Positions 50,280-50,380 of a DNA stretch of 50,380 nucleotides are shown piece by piece (position 1 is the stretch's first letter; the number at the start of each line of letters is the position of its first letter). The notes beneath the pieces are model-generated. The model worked only from the letters and a program-made list of their open reading frames with translations. It had not been told where the DNA came from and searched no databases. The DNA is from a bacterium (GTDB lineage Bacteria; CSSED10-310; JAFGSJ01). A program made the position numbers and the translations under genes. The stretch covers positions 1-50,380 of the forward strand of contig JAFGSJ010000042.1 in assembly GCA_016934675.1 (NCBI GenBank), in the 5' to 3' direction.

Positions 50280-50380
50280 GTTGTGCTGAAAAGAGTTGTG
50301 CTGAACAGAAATGAGCTTTCTGTACAGGAGAAGGTATTCCTGCGTTTTGACCCAATCGGTCTCAATATATGATCTCAGCC

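Overview
The window looks like a chromosome segment of a Gram-negative, probably anaerobic bacterium carrying a decaying integrated element in its left 22 kb. Pointers to lifestyle are a UGA-encoded selenocysteine in a peroxiredoxin, a lipobox lipoprotein, large secreted Cys-rich proteins, an LL-diaminopimelate-type aminotransferase, and a class II aldolase whose C-terminal tail resembles a bacterial-microcompartment targeting peptide. Lineage cannot be fixed from this sequence; Desulfobacterota-like or FCB/candidate-phylum bacteria would fit.

Region 1-22.2 kb: integrated element. The right border is set by a tmRNA gene (ssrA, minus strand, 22185-22536) with a large serine recombinase (20745-22304) reading straight into the tmRNA 3' end. 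No second copy of the tmRNA 3' end was seen, so the left border is probably outside the window. Cargo: a frameshifted replication-initiator-like gene, a double winged-helix replication-type protein, an excisionase-like regulator, a lipoprotein with a DUF1566 domain, and a minus-strand recombination and maintenance operon (two zinc-ribbon miniproteins, ArdC-like antirestriction gene, SSB, DUF932 protein, Bet/RecT annealing protein, Fe-S PD-(D/E)XK nuclease). That operon is interrupted by a plus-strand gene (13994-15955) for a surface protein whose FGE/C-type-lectin C-terminus has the look of a diversity-generating-retroelement variable region; no reverse transcriptase or template repeat was seen. 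Many element genes carry single in-frame stops (TAG in ArdC, TAA at 17504, TGA at 19372) or frameshifts, and several small genes and pseudogenes only appear when the apparently empty stretches are translated by eye.

Region 22.6-29.9 kb: four large polytopic membrane proteins for envelope glycan work (two GT-C type glycosyltransferases, one of which looks like a bacterial homologue of eukaryotic ALG10, one AftB-like protein, one YfhO-family protein), arranged divergently around 25.6-25.9 kb.

Region 30-36.4 kb: a GxxExxY gene remnant flanked by short inverted repeats, the selenocysteine peroxiredoxin with a visible SECIS-like hairpin, a TauE/SafE permease, a patch of small or broken genes, a SAM methyltransferase, an RluA-family pseudouridine synthase and a DapL-like aminotransferase.

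Region 36.6-50.4 kb: a small hypothetical protein, a 2196-residue secreted zinc metallopeptidase with FN3-like and three related repeat modules, a four-gene two-component cluster (CBS/HisKA kinase, stand-alone receiver, reg_prop/Y_Y_Y/HisKA_3 kinase, NarL-type regulator), and the aldolase on the opposite strand.
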